Origin: Macrostomum hystrix
Lineage: Eukaryota > Platyhelminthes > Macrostomidae
Assembly (NCBI GenBank): GCA_950097015.1
Contig: CATNEN010000007.1
Location: 6,190,001-6,254,000 of the forward strand
Reading direction: 5' to 3'
Length of the DNA stretch: 64,000 nucleotides
The translations under genes and the position numbers were made by a program. Below, piece by piece: positions 23,141 to 34,900 of the stretch (the first letter of the stretch is position 1; the number at the start of each line of letters is the position of its first letter). A model generated the notes under the pieces. That model saw only the letters and a program-made list of their open reading frames with translations. It had not been told where the DNA came from and did not search any database.

Positions 23141-26100
23141 TTTTAAATCTGCCTCACTGTCATATTAAATAGAAAGTTATTAATAAATGATAACTGCGTT
23201 GTGTGGTATTAGTAACACACAATATGATTGAATCTGGGGTAACTAAACAGAAGAAAGGGGGTGATACTGAATAAGCATAGAACAGTGCTGCAGAGTTATC
23301 AATCTAGCTCGTAATTCCTCGGTGTGAGGCAGTGCAAGTTGGACGGATTGGGCTATTGCATGGCACGCACTGCTTGCAAGGCCATAGTATTTTTTTCACT
23401 TTCCTCTCATGTGAAATGAATGAAGGCTGTGACTTGTGCCGGGGATTCGGCTGGCGAAAGATTTCGCGGAGCAGATCCGTGATGCCCGGCTCATAGATTC
23501 GGATCTATTCAGAAGCAGCGGGATGCACGCCGGTATCGCATCAAAGAGGATTAAAAAGTTGTCCCTGGCGCAAAGAGATTTTGTGTACTCCAGAGAGTAG
23601 GGAAAACGTGACGATTCTCGCTCGCACGGTTGATCCGTGTAGTATAGCTCGCACCAGAGTGCGCAACGGAAGTTATTAAGCGAGCTCAGTCCAGGCAACG
23701 CAATTAGCACCACTTTTATGCATGGGTAGTGCTATTGGATTAGAATTTCGGCTATTTTATAATAAGAACATGCATGCATGTGCTGATCCTTTCTGAAGTA
23801 ACTTAATTTGGTTGATATTAGCATTAAAAGACTGAATATTACTATAATGATGACCACAATTCTTTTTAATCAGGTCTTGAAAATTTATCTGAATTTCTGA
23901 AAATCAGTGAGAACATTAAAAAAGTAGTAGAAGTTCTGTTTGCACGTACGATATATGAAGGATTGGACCAGGAACAAGGATCAATCTATTGTTTTCTTCT
24001 AACTGAACTTATATTATTTTTTAATTAGTTTTTTTACTAAAAGCATTAGCTTACTTCTTATGTTGTGTCAAAGTTAATAAGGCCTACTCATTTCAAGTCA
24101 AGGTCAAGACGATAGTACGCTCGTTAAGTAAAAACGCCGTTTTTAATTCATTACTAAAACCAAACGTAAATTCTTGTCCATGAACAAAAACAGAAGATTG
24201 GACATTAATTCACATTATAAAAATGATGTATAGCTTCCAGAATGGTAGTTATATATTAAAACCACAAAGCTTACAAAATTCGTTTCATGATCCGTTGGCT
24301 TCAAAAAGGACATTGCAACGACTTTACAGTTTTTTTTAAATGAAAAAGCTAAATAAGATTTTTTTTCGTTCTTATCATAAAAATGATATTGCACTTTATA
24401 AGGTGTAAGGCAACTATTTAGATGCCCTTGATTAATAACATCTTGTTATAGCGTCTAAAATATATGACTAATGATCGGCGGTCGCGGTCAAATCCATTTA
24501 TTTTTCTTAGAAGCAAACTATTGTTTGTGCTGTCGGTGCTCAATGTTTCTGTTACATTTTAAATGATTTGAATAACCACTTGATAGAGAAAACCACAACC
24601 ACTTGAAATTTTAGCTTTTATTGTTTTTGTTTTTACCTTTTTGTTAAGGGACTTACTTTTTTGTTGCTTATTTCTTTAGCACCCTTTCGATATTCTATAA
24701 AAAATGACCATGTCTCCCTCCCATGAGCATGTGCAGGGCCACGGGGCGCAAACAAAGATTAGGAATGAGTATTGTAGCTGAGGTGGGACCCCTTTCAAAT
24801 TTTCCCGCAGTACCTATATTTAGTCATTTAGTCAAAGCCTTCAGCTCAGATGACTTTGTCTTTCGTTGGCAATCTCCTATTTAGTGGTGTTTAGTTATTT
24901 TTATAATGTCCATGCGTCCATGACAAGGCCAAATTCAGGGCCATGCACGGTGCTTCTGATGCCCTGTTTGAGAGCCATCTTAACGAATATCAATGGCGAA
25001 GACTCTTCCTATGGAATACATTCTTCAACTTCGTAATATTTGCTACAGCCTACAGTATTACAGCACTAATTGGACTATAGCCTATTAGGCTAGTAGCCTA
25101 GACACAATTTTGTCTTACAAAAAAAATAAAAAAATGTAAAAATACTTTCACGCTACAAACTTTTAGGCCTACTAAATAAAATAATAGTAGTAGCATATAA
25201 AATAATCAATTCAATTACACACTGAAAACAAGTGTATAAGTAAAGTGATAGAGAAAATAGATGTGGTTGCATGAAATTGTCATGTCCAGATTATGAGTTT
25301 GATCTTAGCTAGATTTTTTTGTAGTGCACTCCTTATGACAGTTTAGTTTAGCATTTATGGAATCAATTACAAAGAGTTAACCTTCTACTGTTCCTTGATA
25401 TATGCATTTATTTTAGTATTAAAGAACTGGTGATCCTTAAGAATTGTTTGATAAAATTCTTATTGTGCAAAAATACTATCACCAAAATTGTTTGTTATAG
25501 GGCCTACTTATAGTTAATCAGCCCACAACATGAAAATGTTTTAAAAAATGTGTATTAGGTTCCTTGTTGTCTAAGATTCAATATGAACCTTTAATTATAT
25601 TAGGCCTAGCAAAATAGGAAAGTTCAATTGCAGAAAGACTGAATGTGGTGGTGCAGAGGTGAAGTGGAGCCAATCAGGGCAAACGAATAAGACAACTTCT
25701 GTCTATTGTCTTTGGAACAGTAAAGCTGCCCAATAAATTAGATATGACAATTTTGCCAAAATTTCAAAAATGTTACTGTAAAAAAATATTGCAACTTTGG
25801 CTGGAGTCTACAAATGATGTAGGGCAGAAGCTTAACTTTGTCTGATAGGTCAGCTATCAAATGTCAATCTGGTAGCTTAGTTGGTTGCCAAAGTGGAGCA
25901 GCCAGTGCTTTAATATATCTTTCATCTGGACATTTAGGCACTGAGTCTCACTGCCTTCTTTCTGGAAAAGCAACTCAAATTTTTGAAGTGGTTGCAGATC
26001 TTTAGCTAAGAATTTTAAAGATATTTGTTCACAAAAAACTTTTTTATTGCCATAGCATTGCTTCTAGCAGCCTTTACATTGATCTCAGAAAACTTTATTA

Positions 26101-28352
26101 AGTAGTGGATATAAGTGAAGTACCTGCTCTACCTTAATGTAGATTGTAAAAAGGCTAAGATTTTTATACCATTAGCTACATGTTATTTTTTGCTCCATAG
26201 CCTAGAATTTATATATTTGCTTCATTTTGACAATGCACAAATTAATGTTTTACTATAGTCACTAAATTCTAGTCGTAGAGACACTATGTGCTACAAAGAA
26301 CATATTTTGAGAATACTCCTGTAGCATTTAGGAAATATAAATTACTTACATAATTGAACTGCTTTTGCAAAATATAATTATTATGACCTAGGCCATTCAA
26401 TTGTTTTTTTCTGTTAATTATTTTATATAAATTCAAAAGCAAATAAAATATTCCACTACTAAATATAGGGATAATAACTTTTACATACTAGCAAATAAAA
26501 GTATTGCGAAGCCAAGGTAACCGGCAGCAATGGCCCATAGTTAACAAATATAGTAGGACTCATTGATTCTTGTAACTATGTAGACCATTAGTTTTGTGGC
26601 CAACTTTTTTTCTTAAGTAAATTTTAATATTTTGTTATTTTGTCTTTGCTGAAATGTATTTTCGTCTATGTAATTTCACAATTACATTTCCAAAGACTAA
26701 TAAATTGTTAAACAAATGTACTATTGTTAAATAGTACATTTTTATACTTTTAGTACTCTCTGGATTGCTTTGGTCTTGCTTAGTCAATCTAATTGTTTTT
26801 AGTTCTTTTATTAATATTTTTGTACAGTTACATTATTTTCGCTTCTAGCGAAGTACATATTAAACAAGAAACACAAAAAATTATTTAGCATATGTTTTTT
26901 AGCCAAATGAAGGTTTATGATATGTAATGATATCAGATGGTTATGTTGTATTATTTTAGTAATCCTACTATAAGTAGCTAGCATAGCAGACAAAGTAGGT
27001 ATCATAAATATTAGAATATATTACTTCTCTAGAAAGTGTTTTAACATCTTTAATAAGAGTATAGTTGCTATTCGATACTTAATTTGCTGGGGGTAGAAAA
27101 TTAAGTTGGCGCCATGGCCTCCCTTTCAGTTCAGTCTGAGCAGCTGTTGGGAGCCCTTTGTGTACAATAGCTGCAGCTGCGCTACTGGCTATAGCCGCAT
27201 ATGGTCTAACTGGGTTTGGTTATAGTTTCTATCTATGGATGAGAGCATAGCGATGGTTACTTATATAAGTTATATAGTTAATCAGACAATATAATACGAT
27301 AGCTTGTATTCATGAAATTGTATGCACTTCTTTAGAACAAATTTGTTGTAAAAAAGCACTAAAATTCTTAGATTTTTTCTATTGATATTTATCGAATGAG
27401 TGCTATCTTCCTGATTACTGACCTGGCCCTTATAACCCACATTGAATCTGGCCTGATGTCACGCAAATCTACACCCACAGGCCAATTCGCTAGCATCATC
27501 TCATCCTGCAGCAACTCCGCGCTATAAAAAATCCCATATCATCAATGCTCCCGATCTTCCCATCCAGTTGCATCAACCTGCTATCCCTGTTAAATCCCTA
27601 TAATTTTGATTATTATTATTCCTACTCACTGTCCTGAGTTTGAGCAGTTCCCAAACTGGTTATTTTAGAATACTAAAACTGTTAACAGTAGAAAGACTGT
27701 TAAGTATTTCAGTATTTCAAATATCCACATTTTCTTTTTTTCTGTATCTCCCAAAATATTCAACCAATCGTCATGAGAACCCAGAACTCGGGCTAAAATT
27801 ATCCGCTCTATCCGATGAAACAACAGTCAGAATCACGAGACATCGGCATCGTCGCAGTGCCTGGTGGCAAAAACCACCAATATAGGCATAGTTTTTTCTG
27901 CTCACAAAATCTCATCATGTAATCATGTCTTTAAGTGATGCTTTGGTTATTGTGTCGCTATTAACTAAACCGCTATACGCAAGTTTAAGCCGAATATTAT
28001 AGAAAGGCAAATAACTAGCATTGGCACATTTTACAAGGCTGCAAATGAGTCACACGCACCCTTGTCCAGGGTGTAGAAGTTTGTTCTCAAGACTGTCCAT
28101 CTAGTTTGCTAATACTCACTCAGGCTCATTTTTTCTGAGCTCACTATGATTGTCTACAATTAGTCTGGGCTGGGCTAGGGAGTTTGAGGTGAACGGTGGC
28201 AGCTGGATAGTCAGCGCCTTTCCTCTTCCACTGCCGAGCCCCCGTCGTGCGAATTTCGACGACGGAGTAGAAAATTATTTTGTAGCTCAGAAACAATTAA
28301 GTCCCCGGAGGGAGAGAGCAGGAGAACATGCAGGCCCAAATCGGGGTGCGTT
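23141..28352. other. AT-rich gene desert upstream of Caskin
   Basis: About 5 kb of visibly AT-rich sequence without a plausible coding exon. The motif TAGGCCTA or its near forms recurs (near 24079, 25076-25100, 25167, 25600, 26388). A dispersed repeat copy lies at 27640-27935. Possible upstream regulatory DNA of Caskin or decayed transposon; I cannot decide. Confidence 0.45.
27640..27935 (+). repeat. Dispersed repeat, copy A
   Basis: This matches 44505-44770 over roughly 260 bp with substitutions and indels. Shared landmarks, in order, are TTTTTCTGTATCTCCC, CTATCCGATGAAACAAC, CAGAATCACGA, ACATCG.CATCGTCG, TGGTGGCAAAA, ATCAATATAGGCATA-type sequence, and TCATCAT...CCATGTC-type sequence. Both copies carry open frames of about 75-80 codons ending in WWQ(K/N)P(P/S)I, but I recognise no protein family. 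Most likely an old non-autonomous mobile element. Confidence 0.6.
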
Positions 28353-28379
28353 ATGATGGCGGAGCGGTGTAGTGCCCAT
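28353..28379 (+). other. Candidate upstream exon of Caskin
   Basis: ATGATGG at 28353 opens nine codons (MMAERCSAH) that end at a consensus donor CAT|GTAAGT. Joined to an acceptor-like TTTTCATCTAG at 28932, the frame runs straight into the main Caskin ATG through nine more codons. This would extend the N-terminus by 18 residues. It could equally be 5' UTR or coincidence. Confidence 0.3.
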
Positions 28380-28918
28380 GTAAGTTTGCGACTGTGTGTG
28401 TTTTCGCCAGCCACTGTTTTGCGCTTTTTAATAGTTTGCAGATTCTTCATGCAAATTCAAGCAATTTCTGCATTGCTTGAATATGGCAAATAGTGAGCTT
28501 GTGAATGATGTGCATACCTGTATAGGACCGCACGGGGGAACCTTGTTTGTTTGTTATAAATGTCTGGAAAGTGCAGTTACCCTGCTGATATTTTATGGAT
28601 CATAAAAGCTTGTTGCTTAATTGCGTATCGTTTTAAGCAACTGTGTCCTAGTGCTATAGTGCGATCCCGGTCTAAACTAGCAGATATTTGTGCATAGCAG
28701 CAGCAGCAGCGTCTAACTAAGAGACTGGAGTGCGCGAATATTTGCCCCCTCATTGGTCCAATACTCAACGCCAAGTGCATCTTTTTCTCTCTCGCTCTCA
28801 CACACACCGCTCCACCCCATATCCAACGTCTAAAAGTTTTGTATTTTTATGGAACAGCCTTAGTGCAGAAATTCAGGATACACAAAAGTAGCAAAATTTT
28901 AAACAGAATTTAGGCATC

Positions 28919-28932
28919 TTGTTTTCATCTAG
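28919..28932 (+). promoter_or_regulatory. Acceptor-like site 28 nt before the Caskin ATG
   Basis: The pyrimidine-rich CTTGTTTTCATCTAG is a good 3' splice site. It could receive the upstream exon at 28353-28379, or a spliced leader if this animal trans-splices. Confidence 0.35.
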
Positions 28933-28959
28933 AATAAAATAAGTCACATAATAAACAAA

Positions 28960-31900
28960 ATGGCAACTGACTGGCGTCAGCAGCAGCGTAGCCAAACATC
29001 GCCTCCCTGCACCCTCGCTTACAGGCTCCGACGATCGGTTTCGTCCGATCGAGCCTATCGAACTGTTCGCTTCGCCGCGGCTGTCTACATCGACGACCAG
29101 ACAGCCGATTCTAGGCAACTGAAAAATCAGCGGCAGCAGCAGCAGCTCTCTGTTTTTGGCAGTCTGCCACGCGGCTTCTCACTAACAGGCATCAACGGCT
29201 TTGCCATGTCCTCCAACCTTCAGCAGCTGCAACAGCAGCACTCTTTGAGTTCTGTCGGAGCCTCTTCAGACGCTGCCACAGCAGAGTTCATTGCGGCAGT
29301 TCAAAGGGGCGACGTGCCATCAGTGCTGACGCTGCTAGGTCGGACTGCGCCGCAACATCCAAATAGTGAGTTGGCAAAGCTCTTCTCCCTGTTGCTTGTG
29401 TCCGTTTGTCTGTCCCAACTAAATGCTCTTTTCTGTCCCAACTCTCTGTTCTTGTCTGTCCTGAATCCCTGTTCTTGTCTGTCCTGAATCCCTGTTCTTG
29501 TCTGTCCCAACTCCCTGTTCTTGTCTGTCCTAACTATCTGTTCTTGTCTGTCCCAACTAAACGCTCTTTTCTGTCCCAACTCTCTGTTCTTGTCTGTCCT
29601 GAATCCCTGTTCTTGTCTGTCCCAACTCTCTGTTCTTGTCTGTCCCAACTACCTGTTCTTGTCTGTCCTAACTCTCTGTTCTTGTCTGTCCTAACTCTCT
29701 GTTCTTGTCTGTCCCAACTACCTGTTCTTGTCTGTCCTAACTCTCTGTTCTTGTCTGTCCTAACTATCTGTTCTTGTCTGTCCTAACTATCTGTTCTTGT
29801 CTGTCCTAACTCTCTGTTCTTGTCTGTCCCAACTACCTGTTCTTGTCTGTCCTAACTCTCTGTTCTTGTCTGTCCCAACTACCTGTTCTTGTCTGTCCTA
29901 ACTCTCTGTTCTTGTCTGTCCTAACTCTCTGTTCTTGTCTGTCCCAACTACCTGTTCTTGTCTGTCCTAACTCTCTGTTCTTGTCTGTCCTAACTCTCTG
30001 TTCTTGTCTGTCCCAACTCTCTGCTCTTGCCTGTCCTAATTCCCTGTTCTTGTCTGTCCCAACTCTCTGTTCTTGTCTGTCCCAACTCCCTGTTCTTGTC
30101 TGTCTCAACTTCATGTTCTTGTTTAAACTTTGCCCTACCATTTTGTCTGCCTTTTCATTTCACAGGATATCCCTTGAACTCGTCGGCTCCTAAGATCAAC
30201 GTTAACACTCAGCTAAAGAATGGGTAAGCTGCCTTTGCTGTGTACTTTTTCCAGTATGCTATTACCATTGCATTATAGTGTACCAAGTCAAGCTTTTGCG
30301 CCAAGTTCTTGCTATCCTGCTATTTTCTACTGAAAGTAGCATGATGAAAGCTTTTCAAAGCTTTCGGATTTAAGAAACGAAAAATGAATTATATTTTTTA
30401 GTTCTAAACTATTCTGATGCAATCATTCAACAACGATTACGAGCTATCAATCGAACAATTATCTACCCTATCATTCTAGATATCTGTCTCTATCATTCTA
30501 GATATCTGTCTCTATCATTCTAGATATCTGTCTCTATCATTCTAGATATCTGTCTCTATCATTCTAGATATCTGCCTCTATCATTCTAGATATCTGTCTC
30601 TATCATTCTAGATATATGCCTCTATCAATATAGATATCTGCCTCTATCAATATAGATATCTGCCTCTATCAATATAGATATCTGCCTCTATCAATATAGA
30701 TATCTGCCTCTATCAATATAGATATCTGCCTCTATCAATATAGATATCTGCCTCTATCAATATAGATATCTGTCTCTATCAATATAGATATCTGCCTCTA
30801 TCAATATAGATATCTGTCTCTATCAATATAGATATCTGCCTCTATCAATATAGATATCTGCCTCTATCAATATAGATATCTGCCTCTATCAATATAGATA
30901 TCTGCCTCTATCAATATAGATATCTGTCTCTATCAATATAGATATCTGCCTCTATTGCCAGTGGGTTCTCTAAAAAAGTCCCCGACCTAGCATTTGTTCA
31001 GTTTTCTCATAGTTTTATCTAGGCACCAAGGCTAACTGCGCATTAAGATTTCTTAATCTTCCATCTTTTCTGTGTCCATTGTTATTACAATCGTCATTTG
31101 CGTCCGACCTCTAACATACTGTAGCATGCTAGTCATAGTGCCGACTAGTGATTGATTGTTAATATTTGCATGCAACTGATCCGGTTGCCAAGTACCTGAG
31201 ATTTCTTGTGTTTAGAAGGTGTTCCGGGCTAATGAAGAAATTATGTGTGATTGATCGATGGACGTGGAAATATATTTGCAAGGGTCAGTGTATATTATAA
31301 TCAACACCTAGTTAGTGATTTATTACAGATATTTTAGTGTGAATTCAAAGTGAAACCAGACAGCTCAATTAGGCTTATCAAAGTGAGACCAGAAAAATAT
31401 CTCAGTCATCAGTGTTTGATCAGTAAATCATCTCCAGGACTCAAAGCTAGCTTCTTTTGTGTTCCCAAAGAAGAACAAATACGCTCTCTTGGGTTGCTTT
31501 GTACTAACTGGATATGATTTCTTTGCTTAGTTAAAAGTGCATGGATCCCGTGTTCAAATAAATCGGTTTTTATTGCGTATTTAAGCGATTCTAAACATTC
31601 TAAAAATGTATTAGGCGATTAAATTGTACATTTTTTACTGTAGGTAAGGACTGTGGTCTGAGTTTGAGGTGTCATAAATTGAATTATTTAATAAGTAATA
31701 TTTAATAATTGAGCAATCTACTTAAGATCTCATGAGCAATCTACTTAAGATCCCATGAGCAATCTACTTAAGATCCCATGAGCAAGCTACTTAAGATCCC
31801 ATGAGCAATCTACTTAAGATCCCATGAGCAAGCTACTTAAGATCCCATGAGCAAGCTACTAAAGATGCAAAGAAAAGTGTATTAAAAATGCTGTTCATAA

Positions 31901-34900
31901 TTGACTGCAATCCTAATCATTGTCTTTCCTTAGACACAGCATCCAATAGGCCCCTGGGGGCTATTAAAGCAGCAAATTTTTTTCGCTTCCAGAGAGCTGG
32001 CCTCGTCCAGCCTGCTTGTAGCACTGGAAAGCCATTTTTCCACTGCTTGCTTCTGCTCTCTTTCTGTCCTGCCCCCGGTTCGCAGATTCAGCAAAAAGTG
32101 CAGAACAGTCGCAACGATGCGCTTCCTTCTCCATGTTTTTTCTCTCTTATCTATTCGGCCTCGCGCTTCTCTGTGGAATTCGAGCAGAAGTCGCGGCTCG
32201 GGAATGCGCCGGATGCGCGAGCCGAGTTCCGATATATTTTTTCTCTGCCTCTTCATGTTGCCGCTGCTCCTGTCGCTAGTCATGTATTCTTCGAGGTCAA
32301 CCAGTCAGTCAGCTCGGCAGATTTAAGGATAATTATCCTACAGACTTACTGCTGCTTCGGCTTGGGAAGTAAATACTGGTACTAGATGAACATAACCCCG
32401 TTGCAGTTGCCCGGTCCATGGACTGAGGGGACGGTGGCAACACCCGCCCGAAAGCTATAGAAAGTCTTACGGGGGAGGTGATTGTCGGTGCGGTTGACAC
32501 TCGCACCAAGGTCCCTGAGCTAGAATCCTGGGTGAGGCCACATTGGGGCGCAGCCGCATAGAGAGCTCGTAGGCTTGTCGCAGAATTGACGCCTATGTGG
32601 GCCAACCTCAAAATGCACAGTGAAAGTGTACACTGCCTGGCGCTGAAAACATCAGAGGGGCAGATGTACACGCCTTAGTACGTGTGTGCTTATGCAAAAT
32701 TTCCTCCTCACTGGTCAATAAAAACAACCACAGACTTTGCTTTGAATCTGAATTAGAAGAGAAGTAGAAAAATACTTAGTCAATTTCGCACTTCGATTGA
32801 CTAATTGCGGTTAGCTTAGCCCCTGTGAGAAAGTCTTTCTCCTTATCGTCCTCGTACTCTGGCCTGTTGAATTGTTCTCAAAGTGTGGCCTATTGTTCTA
32901 GGTAGGCTAATTTATGGAGTTCTTGCTCAACCCAGGCCATCTAGCCCATCTATTAATTCTTAACTATTGCGATGTAACAAGCGATGTATGAAGAAGTCAT
33001 TTTTTAGAGAGAGAAATTGGTGCTACTTGGGAGGGAAATGTGGCTAAGCGCGTCACCTGCAAGTGAGTCGATAGAAAAATGGGAGGAGTTCCACCCAATG
33101 CTTGCACTGGGCAAGGAAGTAGTTGAGAAACAGCAGTAGATTGGGCTTAGGCATGAGGATTTTTGGCACCTTGCCAATTGCTAGACTTGTGAAAAGTTTG
33201 AGCAGGCGGCTCACTTTATACGATGTAGTTTAGCTCCCAGCTTCTTTAAAAATACCTGTCCGTTTGTTGGGCCAAGCTTTCGGTTCGGTTCGAGCGGGAG
33301 ATTGTCAAAACAGACAGTTTTGGTGGGAGAATCGAGGAGTTGTAAACATAGGCGAATTACTGTCTAATCTACGGACACTGGCTTAGTTTTAGAGAGAACA
33401 GGCACACAAACACAGACGCAGAGAGGGCGTGGCAGCTGTGAGCCTGGATGGTCTGGCGAAATTCTCCTGCGCTAGAAAATCTATTCAACTTTTTCTGCCG
33501 TTCTGCCCCACCCGCCACAACCCGACCCCCTAGCTGCCATCAACGCGCGGATCAAGTCGACGCGTGGGATTTCTTTCCCTTCCTCCCCCTTCTATCCTCC
33601 GCTCTATCCACTGTGGCCGAAATCCGAATGACTAGCTGATTGCGGTGCTGCAGTTGTGTGTGCGAGCTGGCGAGTTGGCGGCTTCAATCGTTTCCCGCTT
33701 TATTTTTCTCCCTGGGACACTTGAAGGCGGACTTGTAGAGATGGATTATGGGACTGGCCGTTGGCCCACGGCGGAAAAGGGATGCGAGAGAGAGATGAGG
33801 TTTGGGAAATGACGCTTTGGAGGGAGGAAAGTAGAGGCTTCTGGAAGCCGGTAATCCCTCCCGGGTCTCCCATCGTCCTGTCCTCCGCCAGTCTCCGTCT
33901 CCCTTCGTCCCGCGCACCCTTAATACTGCCCTACTCCCCCTGGGGCACTTTCCTCGCCTTCTCTCCCCCATCTGTCTAGTTTTGCATTCTCGAACCGCTG
34001 CGATGGAGAGAGAGATAGAGAGGCTGAGGGGACAGGGTGAGGGGAGGGTTGGGGGAAATGGGGGAAGGACAACTGCGCTGGGAGACTGGGTGTGAGGAGC
34101 GGACAGGCTGCATTGGGAGAAACTGTTGGACCAATGTGACCCGTTTTCTATATATAAATATATCCGAAACACACACTCACCCAGGCACACACAAGCGCAA
34201 AGCCATATAGGTCATTGTGAGGACCGCTGACTTAAAAGAATCAAAGCTGTCCATTTTGTGATCACATTAATAGGCCTATCACTTTCTATGCAGAAAATCA
34301 ACAAATCAGCAAGGCTTCAGTGATTCAGAGATTATAATTGAGCCTGATAATTCTAACCCGAATCCGCAGTATGTCAGCTCTGCACCAGGCCGCATTCAAT
34401 GGCAACCTGGCCGTCATGCACGTGCTGCTGGAGAACGGCGCCGCTGTGGACCTGCAGGACTCCAGGGGTGAGTCTGGCTTGGGACAACAGCTGATGGACT
34501 GATTGCTTAGGGTAATGGACTGGTGGCTTGTGGTAATGGACTGGATGGTTGGGGTAATGGACTGGTTGCTTAGGGTAATGGACTGGATGGTTGGGGTAAT
34601 GGACTGGTTGCTTAGGGTAATGGACTGGTGGCTTGTGGTAATGGACTGGATGGTTGGGGTAATGGACTGGTTGTTTAGGGTAATGGACTGGATGGTTGGG
34701 GTAATGGACTGGTTGCTTAGGGTAATGGACTGGATGGTTGGGGTAATGGACTGGTTGCTTGGGGTAAAGGACTGCTGGGTTGGGGTAATGGACTGGTGGC
34801 TTAGGGTATTGAATAGCTGACTTGGGTTTATGGACTGGTGGCTTGATGTAATAGTCTGCTGGGTTGGGGTAATGATCTGCTGTGTTGGGGTAAATGATAT

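Noticed and set aside
31888-32385. 165-codon + strand frame in Caskin intron 2
   Set aside because: No family resemblance, and splicing of exons 2 and 3 does not need it. Compatible with chance in a GC-rich patch.
32390-32680. GC-rich block as a tRNA-derived SINE
   Set aside because: A weak B-box-like GAGCTAGAATCC and GTCCATGGACT, also present near 44340, are suggestive, but no A box, tail or clear second copy can be shown by eye.
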